A stretch of DNA of 64,000 nt, taken from Desulfofundulus thermobenzoicus (lineage in GTDB: Bacteria; Bacillota; Desulfotomaculia; Desulfotomaculales; Desulfovirgulaceae). The notes beneath the pieces are model-generated. The model was not told the DNA's origin. It saw only the letters and a program-made list of their open reading frames with translations, and did not search any database. The translations under genes and the position numbers were made by a program. Below, one piece after another: positions 6,841 to 14,185 of this stretch; positions within the stretch are counted from its first letter, which is position 1, and every line of letters begins with the position of its first letter. The stretch lies in contig NZ_WHYR01000008.1 in assembly GCF_009428905.1 (NCBI RefSeq), forward strand, positions 27,883 to 91,882, written 5' to 3'.

Positions 6841-9778
6841 AACGGTGCTCGCCGATGCATTTTTTAATTTCTTCCACACTGTCCTGGGCGCAGGTGAAGA
6901 GGAACTCCCGGGCGTAGACCACCCCGGGCAGGGTCCGGGCGTACTCCACCACTTCCGGCACCCGCACCACACTGCCGATGTTGATACCGCAGTTGCAGAC
7001 AAAGACCCCCACCCGGGGCGGCTCCCTGTGCACGTCCCTTTCCGGGGGATATTCCTTGACCCGGGTTTCGCTGTGCCGGGCGGCGCTCAGCAGGCGGGAT
7101 ACATAACCGGCCGCCGCGCTGGCCGCGGTGACCGTCTCCGGTATGTCTCTGGGGCCGGCAAAAATGCCGCTCGCATAGACCCCCGGCACCGGAGTCACTC
7201 CGGGGGTGAACTCGTCGCAGCGGCAAAAGCCCGTTTCATCCATGGCGACTCCGGCGGCGGCAGCCACCTCCCCGGCCTGCTCCCCGGCCTTAAAGCCCAC
7301 TGAGAGCACCACCAGGTCAAATTCCTCCTCCTGCACCCGCCCGTCGGGGAGGGCGTAACGGATGCGCAGGTTCCCGTCCTCCCCCCCGTTCACCTCATAA
7401 ATGCGGCTGCGCACAAAGCGCACGCCCTGCTCCCGTGCCCGGCGGTAGTAGCGCTCAAAGTCCTTGCCGTAGGTGCGCATATCCATGAAAAAGATGGTGG
7501 CCTGCAGGGGATGGTGGCTGTGCTCCATGGCAATGACCGCTTCTTTGATGGCGTACATGCAGCAAACCGACGAGCAGTAGTCGTGGCCGATGCGCACATT
7601 GCGGGAGCCCACGCACTGTATCCAGGCGATGCGGCGGGGCTCCTTCCCGTCGGAAGGCCGCACCAGGTGGCCCTGGTAGGGTCCGGAGGCGCTTAAAATG
7701 CGCTCGAACTGGATGCCGGTGATTACGTTGGCATACCGGCCGTAACCGTAGTAAGGCAGCTGCGACGGGTCGAAGGTTTCCGCGCCGGGGCTTAAAATCA
7801 CCGCCCCCACATCCAGAGCCAGCTCCTCATCCCGCATTTCGTGATCTATGGCTCCGGCCAGGCACACCTTCACGCATTCCCGGCATTCCGAACATACGGC
7901 ACAGTTCAGGCAGCGTTCCGCCTCCGCCCGGGCCTCTTCCGGAATAAAGGTCCTCGCCTCTTCCACAAACCCCTTCACCCGCTCTGCGGGCTCCAGGTGG
8001 GCCACGGGCAGGGGTTTGCCTGGCGGGATATCCCCGGCCGCCTGGCGCATGGGGGCGATCTCTTCCGCGGGCACCCTGAACCGCCGGCCTTCCCGCAGGT
8101 CCTGCCCGGTCAGATAACGGTGGATGGATTCAGCCGCGACTTTACCGGCGGCAATGGCGTCAATCACCGTTTTGGGTCCGGTGACACAGTCACCTCCGGC
8201 AAAGACGCCCGGGACGGGGGTGGCCAGGGTTTCCGGGTCGGCGGTCAACGTCCGGCCGGCAGGCAGCCGGCCGTTCAAACCGGACAGGTCGGGCTGCTGC
8301 CCCGTGGCCAGGATGACCGTATCCACGTCCAGCAGGAATTCGCTGCCCGCCACCGGCACCGGGCGCGGGCGGCCGCCCTCCGCCGCCTCTTCCAACCGGT
8401 TCCGCACGCACTCCACCCGCGCCACCCGGCCCTCCCGGCCGATGAACCGGATGGGGCTGGTGAGCATCATGAACCGGACGCCTTCCTCCCGGGCCGCCTG
8501 CCTTTCCTCCGGCAGGGCGGTGATTTCCCCTTCGGAACGGCGGTACAATATGTAAACTTCCTCCGCCCCCAGGCGCACGGCCGTACGGGCGCAGTCCATG
8601 GCCGTGTTGCCCCCGCCGATGACGGCCACCCGCCGACCCACGGCCACCGGTTCGCCCAGGGCCACCCGGCGCAGGAAGGACACGCCCTGTTCCACCCCGG
8701 CCAGGTCTTCCCCCGGCAGGCCGGGGGAATTGCCCTTATGTGCCCCCAGAGCCACAAAGATGGCCTGATAGTTCTCCTGCAGGCCTTCCAGGGTGATCTC
8801 CCGGCCCAGGCGGGTGTTAAACCGAAATTCCACCCCCAGGCGGGCCAGCAGGTCCACCTCCAGGTCCACCCACTTTTTGGGCAGGCGGTACTCGGGGATA
8901 CCCACCCGCATCATGCCCCCGGCCGCGGGCAGCGCCTCAAAGACGGTGACCCGGTAGCCCCTTAATACCAGCTGGTAGGCGGCGGACAGGCCGGCCGGTC
9001 CGGCGCCCACCACGGCCACCTTTTCCCGGCGGGGCTCCCCCACCTCCGGCAGGGGCAGGGAGTCCAGGTCCCGGTAGGCCTCTTCGGCGGCAAAGCGCTT
9101 CAGCGCCCGGATGTTCACCGCCCCGTCCACGGCGGCCCGGTGGCAGGCGGACTGGCAGGGGTGGGTGCAGATGCGGCCGCAAATGGCCGGAAAGGGATTA
9201 TCCCGGTAGATGGTCTGCCAGGCTTCCACATGCCTGCCGCTTTTGATCAGCTGCACGTAACCCTGCACGTTTACGCCGGCCGGGCAGGCCGCCCGGCAGG
9301 GGGAGACACCCCGTTTGTCAATGGCATAGGCTCCCGGGGTGGCCTGGGGAAAGAGCTTGTAAACGGCCTTTCGCTTGCCCAGACCGGCATCGAATTCATT
9401 GTCCACTTCCACCGGGCAGACCCGGGCGCATTCGCCGCATCCGGTGCATTTATTTAAATCCACATAGCGGGCTTTTTGCTTCAAAAAGGCACGAAAATTG
9501 CCTGGCTGACCTTTAAGGGCGGTCAAACGGGTGCTGGTGAGGATTTCAATATTTAAGTGCCTGCCCGTATCCACCAGTTTGGGGGAAACGATGCACATGG
9601 CGCAGTCGTTGGTGGGAAAGGTTTTGTCCAGCCGGACCATGGTACCCCCGATGGCCGGCTTTTCTTCCACCAGGTAAACCTTGAAGCCGCCTTCGGCCAG
9701 GTCCAGGGCCGCTTGCATGCCGCTGATCCCGGCGCCCACAACCATCACCGCACCCCTGGGCCGGCTTTCCGATTCCAT
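5366..9778 (-). CDS. hdrA: HdrA with an inserted GltD/NfnB-like NAD(P)H oxidoreductase domain (1470 aa)
   Basis: A three-flavin fusion. Residues about 1-150 form an HdrA FAD module (GAGISG, NDCAMC, CTGCGECARVCP). Residues about 155-640 are a complete glutamate-synthase-small-subunit/NfnB-like domain: N-terminal cluster cysteines (CRAACPAGV, CGRICTHPC), FAD motif VGAGPAGLSAAY, NAD(P)H motif IGGGNTAMDCA and a C-terminal GGDCVTGP segment. The rest resumes HdrA: second cluster region, GVFVCNCGINIG module, FAD motif GGGVAGL, and two C-terminal ferredoxin clusters (CVGCGMCLKVC, CQGCGACVAACP). It is expected to connect NAD(P)H with the ferredoxin/Hdr electron network, possibly by flavin-based bifurcation; that is inference. 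ATG at 9778. It is the first gene before the second hdrA, mvhD and the FrhB-like gene. Confidence 0.9.
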   Translation of the reverse strand: MESESRPRGAVMVVGAGISGMQAALDLAEGGFKVYLVEEKPAIGGTMVRLDKTFPTNDCAMCIVSPKLVDTGRHLNIEILTSTRLTALKGQPGNFRAFLKQKARYVDLNKCTGCGECARVCPVEVDNEFDAGLGKRKAVYKLFPQATPGAYAIDKRGVSPCRAACPAGVNVQGYVQLIKSGRHVEAWQTIYRDNPFPAICGRICTHPCQSACHRAAVDGAVNIRALKRFAAEEAYRDLDSLPLPEVGEPRREKVAVVGAGPAGLSAAYQLVLRGYRVTVFEALPAAGGMMRVGIPEYRLPKKWVDLEVDLLARLGVEFRFNTRLGREITLEGLQENYQAIFVALGAHKGNSPGLPGEDLAGVEQGVSFLRRVALGEPVAVGRRVAVIGGGNTAMDCARTAVRLGAEEVYILYRRSEGEITALPEERQAAREEGVRFMMLTSPIRFIGREGRVARVECVRNRLEEAAEGGRPRPVPVAGSEFLLDVDTVILATGQQPDLSGLNGRLPAGRTLTADPETLATPVPGVFAGGDCVTGPKTVIDAIAAGKVAAESIHRYLTGQDLREGRRFRVPAEEIAPMRQAAGDIPPGKPLPVAHLEPAERVKGFVEEARTFIPEEARAEAERCLNCAVCSECRECVKVCLAGAIDHEMRDEELALDVGAVILSPGAETFDPSQLPYYGYGRYANVITGIQFERILSASGPYQGHLVRPSDGKEPRRIAWIQCVGSRNVRIGHDYCSSVCCMYAIKEAVIAMEHSHHPLQATIFFMDMRTYGKDFERYYRRAREQGVRFVRSRIYEVNGGEDGNLRIRYALPDGRVQEEEFDLVVLSVGFKAGEQAGEVAAAAGVAMDETGFCRCDEFTPGVTPVPGVYASGIFAGPRDIPETVTAASAAAGYVSRLLSAARHSETRVKEYPPERDVHREPPRVGVFVCNCGINIGSVVRVPEVVEYARTLPGVVYAREFLFTCAQDSVEEIKKCIGEHRLNRVVVASCTPRTHAPLFQSVLKEAGLNPHLYEHVNIREHSSWVHRDQPAAATAKAKDLVRMAVARVRLLTPIGQTYTGINRSALVVGGGVAGLTAALSLAEQGYRTHLVEKEEALGGNARHLYYTLGGSDPQRYLRELTEKVTGHPLIRVYTGSTVVEAGGYPGNYHSRIKTPAGEMAIEHGAVVIATGAREARTEEYLYGKHPAVVTQRELEERLHRGEANDLGTVVMIQCVGSRTDQRPYCSRICCSQAIKNALKLKELDPRVRIFILYRDIRVYGLNEQYYTAARQKGIIFIRYGVEQKPVVEAAGDGLVVRVADPVLGAELAIEPDLLVLSTGVVPGEDNARLSQLFKVPLNGDGFFLEAHMKLRPVDFAAEGMYLCGLAHSPGLLGECITQANAAAMRAVTLLARDRLANVAETATVNPRRCVGCGMCLKVCDYQARSLDPVRRVVEVNAALCQGCGACVAACPNGASRQKGYEKAQLLAMLEAI

Positions 9779-10043
9779 TGTGAAACTCCCCCTTTGGATG
9801 GCGTCGCCCGCAGGGTAAAGCCGACGACCCGCCCCGGCGACCGGCGGTGAAACCGGAGCGCAAAATTGGGGCGGCGGAATTCAGGCCTTACCCCCACTTT
9901 AAAGTGGAGGCGAATTTCTATGATAAGATATTCTAATAACTTCAAGAATTATTTATGATAGTTACGCCAGTACTATTGTTAGTTACATGTTATCAAAAAG
10001 ACAGGGGTTTTTCAACTATTATTGAAAAAAATTCTGCCGCTAC

Positions 10044-10129
10044 TAAATGTCACAAACACTTTTTAGAAATTCGAACATTCGTCGGAAATCTAAAAAAATA
10101 AAAAGACCGGCCTTTTAACCGGTCCGGAG
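10044..10129. repeat. Dispersed 90-bp repeat, copy 1
   Basis: The stretch TAAATGTCACAAACAC followed by about 70 bp including an A-rich run and a GACCGG hairpin closely resembles 12993-13080. Both copies lie directly after a minus-strand gene and include its terminator. Confidence 0.6.
10105..10124 (-). terminator. Rho-independent terminator of the HdrD-like gene
   Basis: Read on the minus strand, GACCGG - 8 nt - CCGGTC is followed by TTTTTATTTTTTT, 60 bp beyond the stop codon of the HdrD-like gene. Confidence 0.7.
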
Positions 10130-10183
10130 AATAAATGAAGAAGAATACCAGCCGCGCTTACAAATGTAGCCTGTCCCCTTTTT

Positions 10184-11575
10184 TTACCGCACCAGGGCGT
10201 TGGCCAGCAGCTCGCTGACGCCGGCATAACGCATGGGCAGCTTGTGGTACTTGATGATCTCCCGGAACTGGGCCTTGCAGTTGGAACAGGCACAGGCCAC
10301 GATTTTCGCCCCGGTGGCTTCCAGCTGCCGTGCCTTCAGCTTCCCGTAGGTCTCCATGCGGAACTCCAGGAAGCCGCCCTTTTCCATGATGGCAAAGCCG
10401 CTGCCGCCGCCGCAGCACAGGTTCATCTCCCGGTTGGGGCTCATCTCGCGAAAGTCCGTGCAGCAGGCCTTTAATATGCGGCGGGGCTCTTCATACATGC
10501 CCCCCAGCCGGCCGTACTTGCAGGAATCGTGGAAGGTCACCGGCTCCGTATTTTTCTGCGGGTCCACCTTGATGCGCCCCTCCCGGAGCCATTCATCCTC
10601 CAGTTCCAGGATGCTCTTCACCTCAAAGGGCCGCTCCGCGGGGGGAATAAACCGCAGGATTAAATACTTCAGCGCCTCAAATGCATGTCCGCACTCACCG
10701 ATCACCAGGGTTTTGATGCCCATTTTCCTGGCTGTTTCCACCTGGGCCCTGATCACCCGGGCAAACTCGGCATCGCTGTAGAACACACCGTAATTGACGG
10801 CATCGTTAATCCCCGTATCCGGCGAGTTGAGCGTCCAGTTCACCCCGGCCGCCGTCAGCACCTCGGCCACACCCATGACCGTTTCCACAAAGGCCAGGTA
10901 ATCGCCGGCATTGTTCATGAGCAGGTATTCCGCACCTTCTTTGTCCACCGGTATGGTCACCCGGTAGCCCCTGCTTTCTTCGATTTCATCCTCCAGAAAT
11001 TCAATCATATCTTTAAAGGCCGGGGTGGACATACCGGTGGCGTTGCCCACCCGTACCTGCAGCCGGGTGCCGCGCTCCTTCAATTCATCGGGGGCGATAT
11101 CACAGGCATCCAGGATTTTCCTGGCCTCCCGCACAATCACCCCGTTGTCCACAGCCACCGGGCAGACGTAGGAACAGCGCCGGCAGATGGTGCACCGGTA
11201 GATGTTTTCGGCCAGGGCGTTCAGCTTTTCTTCGGTCAGATCCTCCGCCCCCACCAGGGAGGGGAAAAGCCTTCCCGGCAGGGTAAAGTAACGCTTGTAA
11301 ACCTTGCGCAGCATATCGGTGCGGAAAACGGGGTGATAGATCTCCCGGCGCCCGCTGGCCTGGTAAACCGGGCACACACCGGCACAGGTGCCGCATTTCA
11401 TACAGGTGTCCAGGGAAAGGATGTAGGGCAGCCAGAAAGTCCAGTTTTCCTTTTGCTGGAGCGACTTCCGCATGGCCTGCAGGAATTTTTCCACCCGGGG
11501 CTCACCCGGCTTTAACGCTTCATCCGAAAGGACACGGTAGTCATCAAAAACTTTTTGCGCTGCTACGGCACACAT
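10184..11575 (-). CDS. HdrD/TmcB/DsrK-like iron-sulfur protein with CCG domain (463 aa)
   Basis: Cytoplasm-facing iron-sulfur subunit of a membrane electron-transfer complex. Two [4Fe-4S] ferredoxin motifs lie in the N-terminal third (CMKCGTCAGVCPVY near 58; CTICRRCSYVCPVAV near 130). The C-terminal half has a heterodisulfide-reductase-type cysteine-rich domain: HDSCKYGR, LCCGGGSGF and CACSNC, with a partly degenerate first repeat (GECGHAFE). The domain order and length fit HdrD, DsrK and TmcB proteins of sulfate reducers. It overlaps the cytochrome gene upstream in a TGATG stop/start arrangement, so the two are translationally coupled and probably form one complex accepting quinol- or thiol/disulfide-linked electrons. 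Which of HdrD, DsrK-paralogue or TmcB is meant cannot be decided from sequence alone. Confidence 0.85.
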   Translation of the reverse strand: MCAVAAQKVFDDYRVLSDEALKPGEPRVEKFLQAMRKSLQQKENWTFWLPYILSLDTCMKCGTCAGVCPVYQASGRREIYHPVFRTDMLRKVYKRYFTLPGRLFPSLVGAEDLTEEKLNALAENIYRCTICRRCSYVCPVAVDNGVIVREARKILDACDIAPDELKERGTRLQVRVGNATGMSTPAFKDMIEFLEDEIEESRGYRVTIPVDKEGAEYLLMNNAGDYLAFVETVMGVAEVLTAAGVNWTLNSPDTGINDAVNYGVFYSDAEFARVIRAQVETARKMGIKTLVIGECGHAFEALKYLILRFIPPAERPFEVKSILELEDEWLREGRIKVDPQKNTEPVTFHDSCKYGRLGGMYEEPRRILKACCTDFREMSPNREMNLCCGGGSGFAIMEKGGFLEFRMETYGKLKARQLEATGAKIVACACSNCKAQFREIIKYHKLPMRYAGVSELLANALVR

Positions 11576-12237
11576 CAGTGAAGCTCACCCCATTTAATCT
11601 TGTGATAAGTAAAGAACTTGGCCGCAAAGTGGGCCATGCGGGTAAAGGGCACGTAAATCAGGAATAACTCAAGCAAAAACAGCGGTATGAGGTAATCGGC
11701 CGCAAAGGATAACTCGGGCCTAAAGGTCGGCAAACTCAGGAAATAATACCTGACCCGGAAGTCCGCCAAAAAACCGCTAAATAAACTGTTGAAAGCCAGC
11801 AGGAAGATAAAAAGCAGGTTGAGATATTCAACCGGGGCCGATATTTTGCGTACTCCTGCGTCCAAAAGACGCAGTAAAAACAGCGAGAAGGAACCGGCAA
11901 GGACCAAAACTCCCCCGGTCATACCCACGTAAGGGGCAAACGAAAAGCCCAAAAGTAAAACAACCAGCCAACTAACAACAAAATAAAAACCCCAGTGCAT
12001 CATAAGCGAAGGCAGCCAAAATTTACGGTTAAAAAGATAGAGACTGCGCAGGGTAAAAACTTCGGTAAACATTTCCTTTAACTGCTCCGGCACGGTATGA
12101 GGGTAAGGAAACAGCTCCCAGTGCAGGTGCATGGGGGCTTTAAACCAGTAGACTATTTTATACCCCAAACCCAAAACAAAGAAAGCAACAGCGACGTAGG
12201 GCATAACCCCGCCAATCAGATAATGCCCGAAATCCAT
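11575..12237 (-). CDS. NarI/TmcC/DsrM-like b-type cytochrome membrane subunit (220 aa)
   Basis: Integral membrane subunit with about five to six hydrophobic segments and several membrane histidines (HLHWELFPYPH, MHWGFYF, TRMAHFAAKFF), like respiratory nitrate reductase gamma and DsrM/TmcC proteins that bind heme b and react with menaquinone. I place the start at the ATG at 12237 (MDFGHYLIGG) because CGAGGAGGTTAATT precedes it; an 18-codon upstream extension has no ribosome-binding site. The stop overlaps the start of the HdrD-like gene. Together they make a minimal two-gene membrane/cytoplasm electron module next to the soluble HdrA/MvhD genes. Confidence 0.85.
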   Translation of the reverse strand: MDFGHYLIGGVMPYVAVAFFVLGLGYKIVYWFKAPMHLHWELFPYPHTVPEQLKEMFTEVFTLRSLYLFNRKFWLPSLMMHWGFYFVVSWLVVLLLGFSFAPYVGMTGGVLVLAGSFSLFLLRLLDAGVRKISAPVEYLNLLFIFLLAFNSLFSGFLADFRVRYYFLSLPTFRPELSFAADYLIPLFLLELFLIYVPFTRMAHFAAKFFTYHKIKWGELH

Positions 12238-12659
12238 AATTAACCTCCTCGGATACGAAAATAGAATTAGCGCACATAATCTTTTAAGCACTGCTTATGG
12301 TCTGAATATTCTGCCCCAGAGCCTGCAAGCCACCTGCCTTTGACCGGTTTGTTGTTTTAAGTACAAGTAAATTCTATCTATAATATTTCCTTATCTCTTC
12401 AAAAATTGTTTTACATATTTTCGCTGTAACTTATAGAACAATGTCATTATAGCAAAGGGTTGCATGATATGCAACACATTTTAGCATATAATTTGCGTTA
12501 CTTCTCAATTATGAACTTTATTCAATAAACTTAAAAGAAACAATCGAACCAGCACTTACCTTGTTTTTAGACATTATTTCACCAAAACATGGAGTAAAAG
12601 CAAGACCTCAAGTACAAACCCTCCCCGGAGGGAGGGTTTGTGTAATTAAAAACAGGACT
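12238..12659. other. AT-rich intergenic region upstream of the cytochrome gene
   Basis: This 422-bp stretch is far more AT-rich than its surroundings and holds no credible ORF. It must carry the promoter of the cytochrome/HdrD pair on the minus strand. A strong hairpin sits at 12614-12641. Confidence 0.5.
12614..12641 (-). terminator. Strong hairpin terminator after the cooS remnant
   Basis: ACAAACCCTCCC (12614-12625) and GGGAGGGTTTGT (12630-12641) form a perfect 12-bp stem with a CGGA loop, just downstream of the truncated cooS on the minus strand. It may be the original cooS terminator; the T run after it is weak. Confidence 0.65.
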
Positions 12660-12989
12660 TTAAACGGCGTGGGCATGGGAAAAAGCAGCGTGAGAACCAG
12701 CTGACAACCGCAATCCCAGGCCGGCCCGGCGCTCATTGATGGCTTCCAGGAGCTTTTCAGCCGCGGATTCGGGGTCCGGCTCCAAAATGAAGTAACCGCC
12801 GGTCAGCTCCTTAGTCCCTTCTGTAAGAATACGCTGGGCCAGGGGACCCCCCGCCACCGGGAGCAGCACACCCACGTGGGTGGGCAACCCCAGGGCCACG
12901 GCCCAGGCGCCTATGGAAACGGCCTTTTCGTGCATTGCCTCAGCGGCCGAGGCCACCACGGGAAGCCTGTATTTAAATAAACATGTCAT
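12660..12989 (-). pseudogene. cooS: 3' remnant of anaerobic CO dehydrogenase catalytic subunit gene
   Basis: The 109-residue frame matches only the C-terminal end of CooS: LPVVASAAEAMHEKAVSIGAW, then ALGLPTHVGV, TKELTGGYFILEPDPE and AAEKLLEAINERRAGLGL. An intact CooS is about 630 residues, so more than 80% of the gene is missing, including the cluster-binding residues of the active site. The break lies within a few bases of a dispersed repeat at 12993, pointing to insertion or deletion at that repeat. The surviving frame may be translated but cannot have CODH activity. Confidence 0.8.
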
Positions 12990-12992
12990 TGG

Positions 12993-13080
12993 TAAATGTC
13001 ACAAACACCTTTTAAAAATTTAGAACATTGGTCGGTAACCTAAAAATAAAAAGGCCGGCCTTTCGACCGGTCCGGAAAAT
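12993..13080. repeat. Dispersed 90-bp repeat, copy 2
   Basis: It starts TAAATGTCACAAACAC like the copy at 10044 and continues through an A/T-rich tract into the GGCCGG hairpin. It abuts the truncated end of cooS. Confidence 0.6.
13053..13074 (-). terminator. Hairpin terminator downstream of the membrane-anchored hypothetical gene
   Basis: On the minus strand a CCGG...CCGG hairpin with a TCGAAAGG loop is followed by TTTTTATTTTT. It is part of the repeat at 12993-13080. Confidence 0.55.
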
Positions 13081-13175
13081 AAAAAAGCGGTATCCGTTAC
13101 CCGGTCATACCGCCTTCCGTTTCCATCTTTACCCGGATACGGGGCTTCAGAAAACAGCACTCCTTCCCTGAGCCG

Positions 13176-13190
13176 CCCGGCACTCACTGG
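13176..13190. repeat. Solo copy of the CCCGGCACTCACTGG motif
   Basis: Exact 15-bp match to the consensus end of the paired elements at 1162-1252 and 20539-20636. Confidence 0.4.
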
Positions 13191-13218
13191 CGTATGAGAT
13201 CTTCGTAGCACTATGCCA

Positions 13219-13776
13219 TCAAGCATGAAACCACATATCATAAGCAGAGTAATTTCGGGCTGGTGCCGGGCGAAGGACCGGGGCTTTCAACAGTTCCCGT
13301 CCCTGCAATCCCCTGGCGTCATAGTACCAGGCCGGAATGATCCCCTTTCCCCTCTCCGATCCCGCCGGCCCCGATCGAGCAGCGGACAGAACCATCATAC
13401 CATGCCGGGGTTCACCGGGCAGACGGGAGAGGGCGGCGTTCAACACCACCCGGTTTTCCCCGTCCGCCTCTTCAGCCGGCAGGGCCTGAAAACCCATTCG
13501 CCGGCCCAGTTTGCCCGCAATGGGTCCGGTCAAATCCCTGCCCCAATCCGCAACGATTACCGACAGATCCAGCGGCGGCACCCGGGCCAGGCAACCGGCC
13601 GCCAGCCGGCGCAGAAAACCCTCCGCCGCCCCGTCCTGGTTGCCCAGCAGCACCACCAGTTTACCCCGGGGCTGTCCTGCGGTGTTCCGGTGGAGACCGA
13701 CCAGGGAAAAAACCCGTACCAGCATTATGGACAGCCAGACCGCAAAAAGCGCCAGCAGGAACGGCACTAACATTCT
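13219..13776 (-). CDS. Membrane-anchored hypothetical protein (185 aa)
   Basis: I do not recognise a family. The frame is open further upstream, but the upstream part is of low plausibility. ATG 13776 (MLVPFLLALFAVWLSIMLVR) has GGGGGTG five bases before it, and ATG 13788 is the alternative. The N-terminus is one hydrophobic anchor, followed by a Rossmann-like stretch (KLVVLLGNQDGAAEGFLRRL, LDLSVIVADWGRDLTG). This resembles small Clostridial proteins with a degenerate glycosyltransferase-like fold, but no catalytic motif is evident. It lies between metK and the cooS remnant on the same strand. Confidence 0.6.
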   Translation of the reverse strand, partial: RMLVPFLLALFAVWLSIMLVRVFSLVGLHRNTAGQPRGKLVVLLGNQDGAAEGFLRRLAAGCLARVPPLDLSVIVADWGRDLTGPIAGKLGRRMGFQALPAEEADGENRVVLNAALSRLPGEPRHGMMVLSAARSGPAGSERGKGIIPAWYYDARGLQGRELLKAPVLRPAPARNYSAYDMWFHA

Positions 13777-14106
13777 TTTCACCCCCATCCTCTTTTTTTC
13801 ACCATATGCATGGCCGGCGAAAGGGGTGAAAGGGAAGGGCCGGCCGCCTGGAAACCACCGGCCAACCATTATCCGGTAGGGGAGCGTACCGACACGTAAA
13901 AATGCGGGTGGGCAGTTCCCCGCCCCGGTCAATACCGGGAAAGAAAAAGGCCCCGGGCCAGTCCGGAGCTTTATGGCATAAAAACCAATTTTACTGAAGA
14001 CACCACGGGGAAATCCCTTTTCACCCACCGGGCCATTTTTACAGTCTGCCGGGACACCCCCTTTAGGGCAGGAAATGTCAACTGAACCGTCTCTTGACAT
14101 ATCCTT

Positions 14107-14185
14107 GTGTCAGAGAACCGTCCCCTGACACACGCTGTCATGACACACCGTGACACACTTGTGTCAGAGAACCGTCCCCTGACAC
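14107..14185. repeat. Pair of REP-like hairpins (GTGTCAG...CTGACAC)
   Basis: A 25-bp unit with arms GTGTCAG and CTGACAC around AGAACCGTCCC occurs at 14107-14131 and identically at 14161-14185; the spacer contains further TGTCATGACAC/GTGACAC pieces. GGGACGGTTCT-type repeats are widespread in Clostridia and resemble REP sequences moved by IS200-like transposases. The second unit lies inside the end of metK and supplies its stop codon. Confidence 0.8.

Larger units (their letters stand above)
9779..10183. other. Intergenic region upstream of the large hdrA
   Basis: This 405-bp gap is AT-rich near 9900-10080 and should carry the hdrA/mvhD promoter; I could not choose a convincing -35/-10 pair. 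It also holds the terminator of the upstream HdrD-like gene and one copy of a dispersed repeat (10044-10129). No ORF is supported. Confidence 0.5.

Noticed and set aside
13777..14100. N-terminal extension of the 13.2-kb hypothetical gene to 14100
   Set aside because: Extension lacks a ribosome-binding site, begins near the REP hairpins, and the hydrophobic anchor fits a start at 13776-13788.
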